Source: an uncultured Clostridium sp.
GTDB lineage: Bacteria > Bacillota > Clostridia > TANB77 > CAG-508
Length of the DNA: 12,987 bases
Assembly (NCBI GenBank): GCA_950059165.1
Contig: CATLUC010000032.1
Span: 1,352 to 14,338 of the forward strand
Direction: 5' to 3'
This document shows positions 12,327 through 12,987 of the stretch, one piece after another (positions within the stretch are counted from its first letter, which is position 1; every line of letters starts with the position of its first letter). The notes beneath the pieces were generated by a model. The model made no database searches. It was given only the letters and a program-made list of their open reading frames with translations, and had not been told where the DNA came from. The translations under genes were made by a program, and so were the position numbers.

Positions 12327-12987
12327 TTATCTTAAATTAACTGCAAAAAATATTCTTCTATTTTTTTCAATAATTCTTCTCCGAGTCTCTATTTTATTTA
12401 TTTCATTTCTAAATTCGCTCGAATTTTTTAAATTTTTTGTATACCATGCAATATGTTTTCTTAGCTCTTTAACTGCAATTTCTCCTTTTTCTTGAACTGC
12501 TAAATCTATGTGTTTTTTAATAACTTCTAACTTTTCTTCATTTGTTGGATTTTCAAGCTTTTGACCAGTTTTTAAAAAATGTTCTATTTTTCGAAAAATC
12601 CATGGATTACCAAAACTCGCCCTTCCTATCATAATGCCATCAACACCTGTTTGTTCAAACATTTTTAGTGCTGTTTCTTCACTTGTAATATCTCCATTTC
12701 CTATTACAGGAATACTTACTGCTTGCTTTACTTGCTTTATAATTTCCCAATCTGCTTGCCCTGAATAGAATTCTGTTCTAGTTCTTCCATGTATGGTTAT
12801 AGCAGATATTCCAACGTTTTCAGCAATTTTTGCAAGTTCTATTGCAACAATATTTCCCTTGTCCCAACCTTTTCTACATTTTAATGTTACAGGAACTTTT
12901 GAATTTTTTACTACTGCTTCCATTATTTTTTTTGCTTTTTCTTTTTCTAATAAAAGCTTACTTCCATCTCCATTTTTAACAACTTTT
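12327..12987 (-). CDS. dusB: tRNA-dihydrouridine synthase DusB (5' end outside window)
   Basis: This flavoenzyme reduces uridine to dihydrouridine in tRNA. The open frame runs to the right edge, about 219 codons of a roughly 320-residue protein. The visible start of the fragment reads KVVKNGDGSKLLLEKEKA, which in DusB comes just after the catalytic-cysteine GCP motif, so that motif lies outside the window. Next come PVTLKCRKGWD (FMN/substrate Lys), AITIHGRTR with the conserved His, IPVIGNGDI and GVDGIMIGRASFGNPWIF (FMN phosphate site). The C-terminal helical domain (AVKELRKHIAWYTKNL) is the tRNA-binding part. An internal ATG at 12923 is not the start, since homology continues upstream of it. 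No clear terminator follows. Confidence 0.92.
   Translation of the reverse strand, partial: KVVKNGDGSKLLLEKEKAKKIMEAVVKNSKVPVTLKCRKGWDKGNIVAIELAKIAENVGISAITIHGRTRTEFYSGQADWEIIKQVKQAVSIPVIGNGDITSEETALKMFEQTGVDGIMIGRASFGNPWIFRKIEHFLKTGQKLENPTNEEKLEVIKKHIDLAVQEKGEIAVKELRKHIAWYTKNLKNSSEFRNEINKIETRRRIIEKNRRIFFAVNLR

Noticed and set aside
1..12987. CRISPR array, tRNA or rRNA gene, integrase or transposase
   Set aside because: I found no regularly spaced direct repeats of CRISPR type, no tRNA- or rRNA-like sequence and no recombinase ORF. The dispersed repeats lack any transposase in the window.

Overview
The window is strongly A+T-rich DNA from an anaerobic, low-GC Firmicute, most likely a gut-type member of the Clostridia. 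The signs are a four-subunit 2-oxoacid:ferredoxin oxidoreductase operon, a Bacillus/Clostridium-type MazF (NdoA/EndoA) toxin, a GerS-like germination-type protein (which would fit a spore-former), a clostridial KGITLIALV-type prepilin signal, strong AGGAGG ribosome-binding sites, and occasional GTG and TTG starts. I cannot name a genus from the sequence.

Layout from left to right. Positions 1-1314, minus strand: a RhuM-family gene followed by a DUF6429-like gene that runs off the left edge. They share a clear promoter and a leader of about 170 nt carrying three inverted repeats. Positions 1621-3930, minus strand: a three-gene operon of a regulator joining sigma-70 region 4 to an RNA polymerase alpha C-terminal domain (alpha-CTD), a 78-residue coiled-coil protein, and a metallo-beta-lactamase-fold protein of the COG1237 type. 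Positions 4133-5245, plus strand, divergent: a YbhN/MprF-type flippase-like membrane protein whose last 18 codons and stop lie in a repeat element. Positions 5368-6018, plus strand: thiamine diphosphokinase. Positions 6175-9179, minus strand: the operon porG-porD-porA-porB, tightly coupled, with a near-consensus promoter. Positions 9322-10951, minus strand: a prepilin-like GLUG-repeat surface protein broken by a one-base frameshift just after the pilin helix. Positions 11172-11522, minus: mazF without an adjacent antitoxin. Positions 11605-12210, minus: a GerS-like LolA-fold protein. Positions 12327-12987, minus: dusB, cut by the right edge.

The housekeeping parts fit together. The oxidoreductase uses thiamine diphosphate, and a thiamine diphosphokinase gene lies convergently beside it, although the two are separate transcription units. 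The most unusual items are the sigma-region-4/alpha-CTD fusion and a dispersed TTGGGGACG-containing repeat. That repeat sits on the sense strand at the 3' end of three separate genes (flippase, porB, mazF), supplies or abuts their stop codons, and has remodelled the C-terminus of the flippase.
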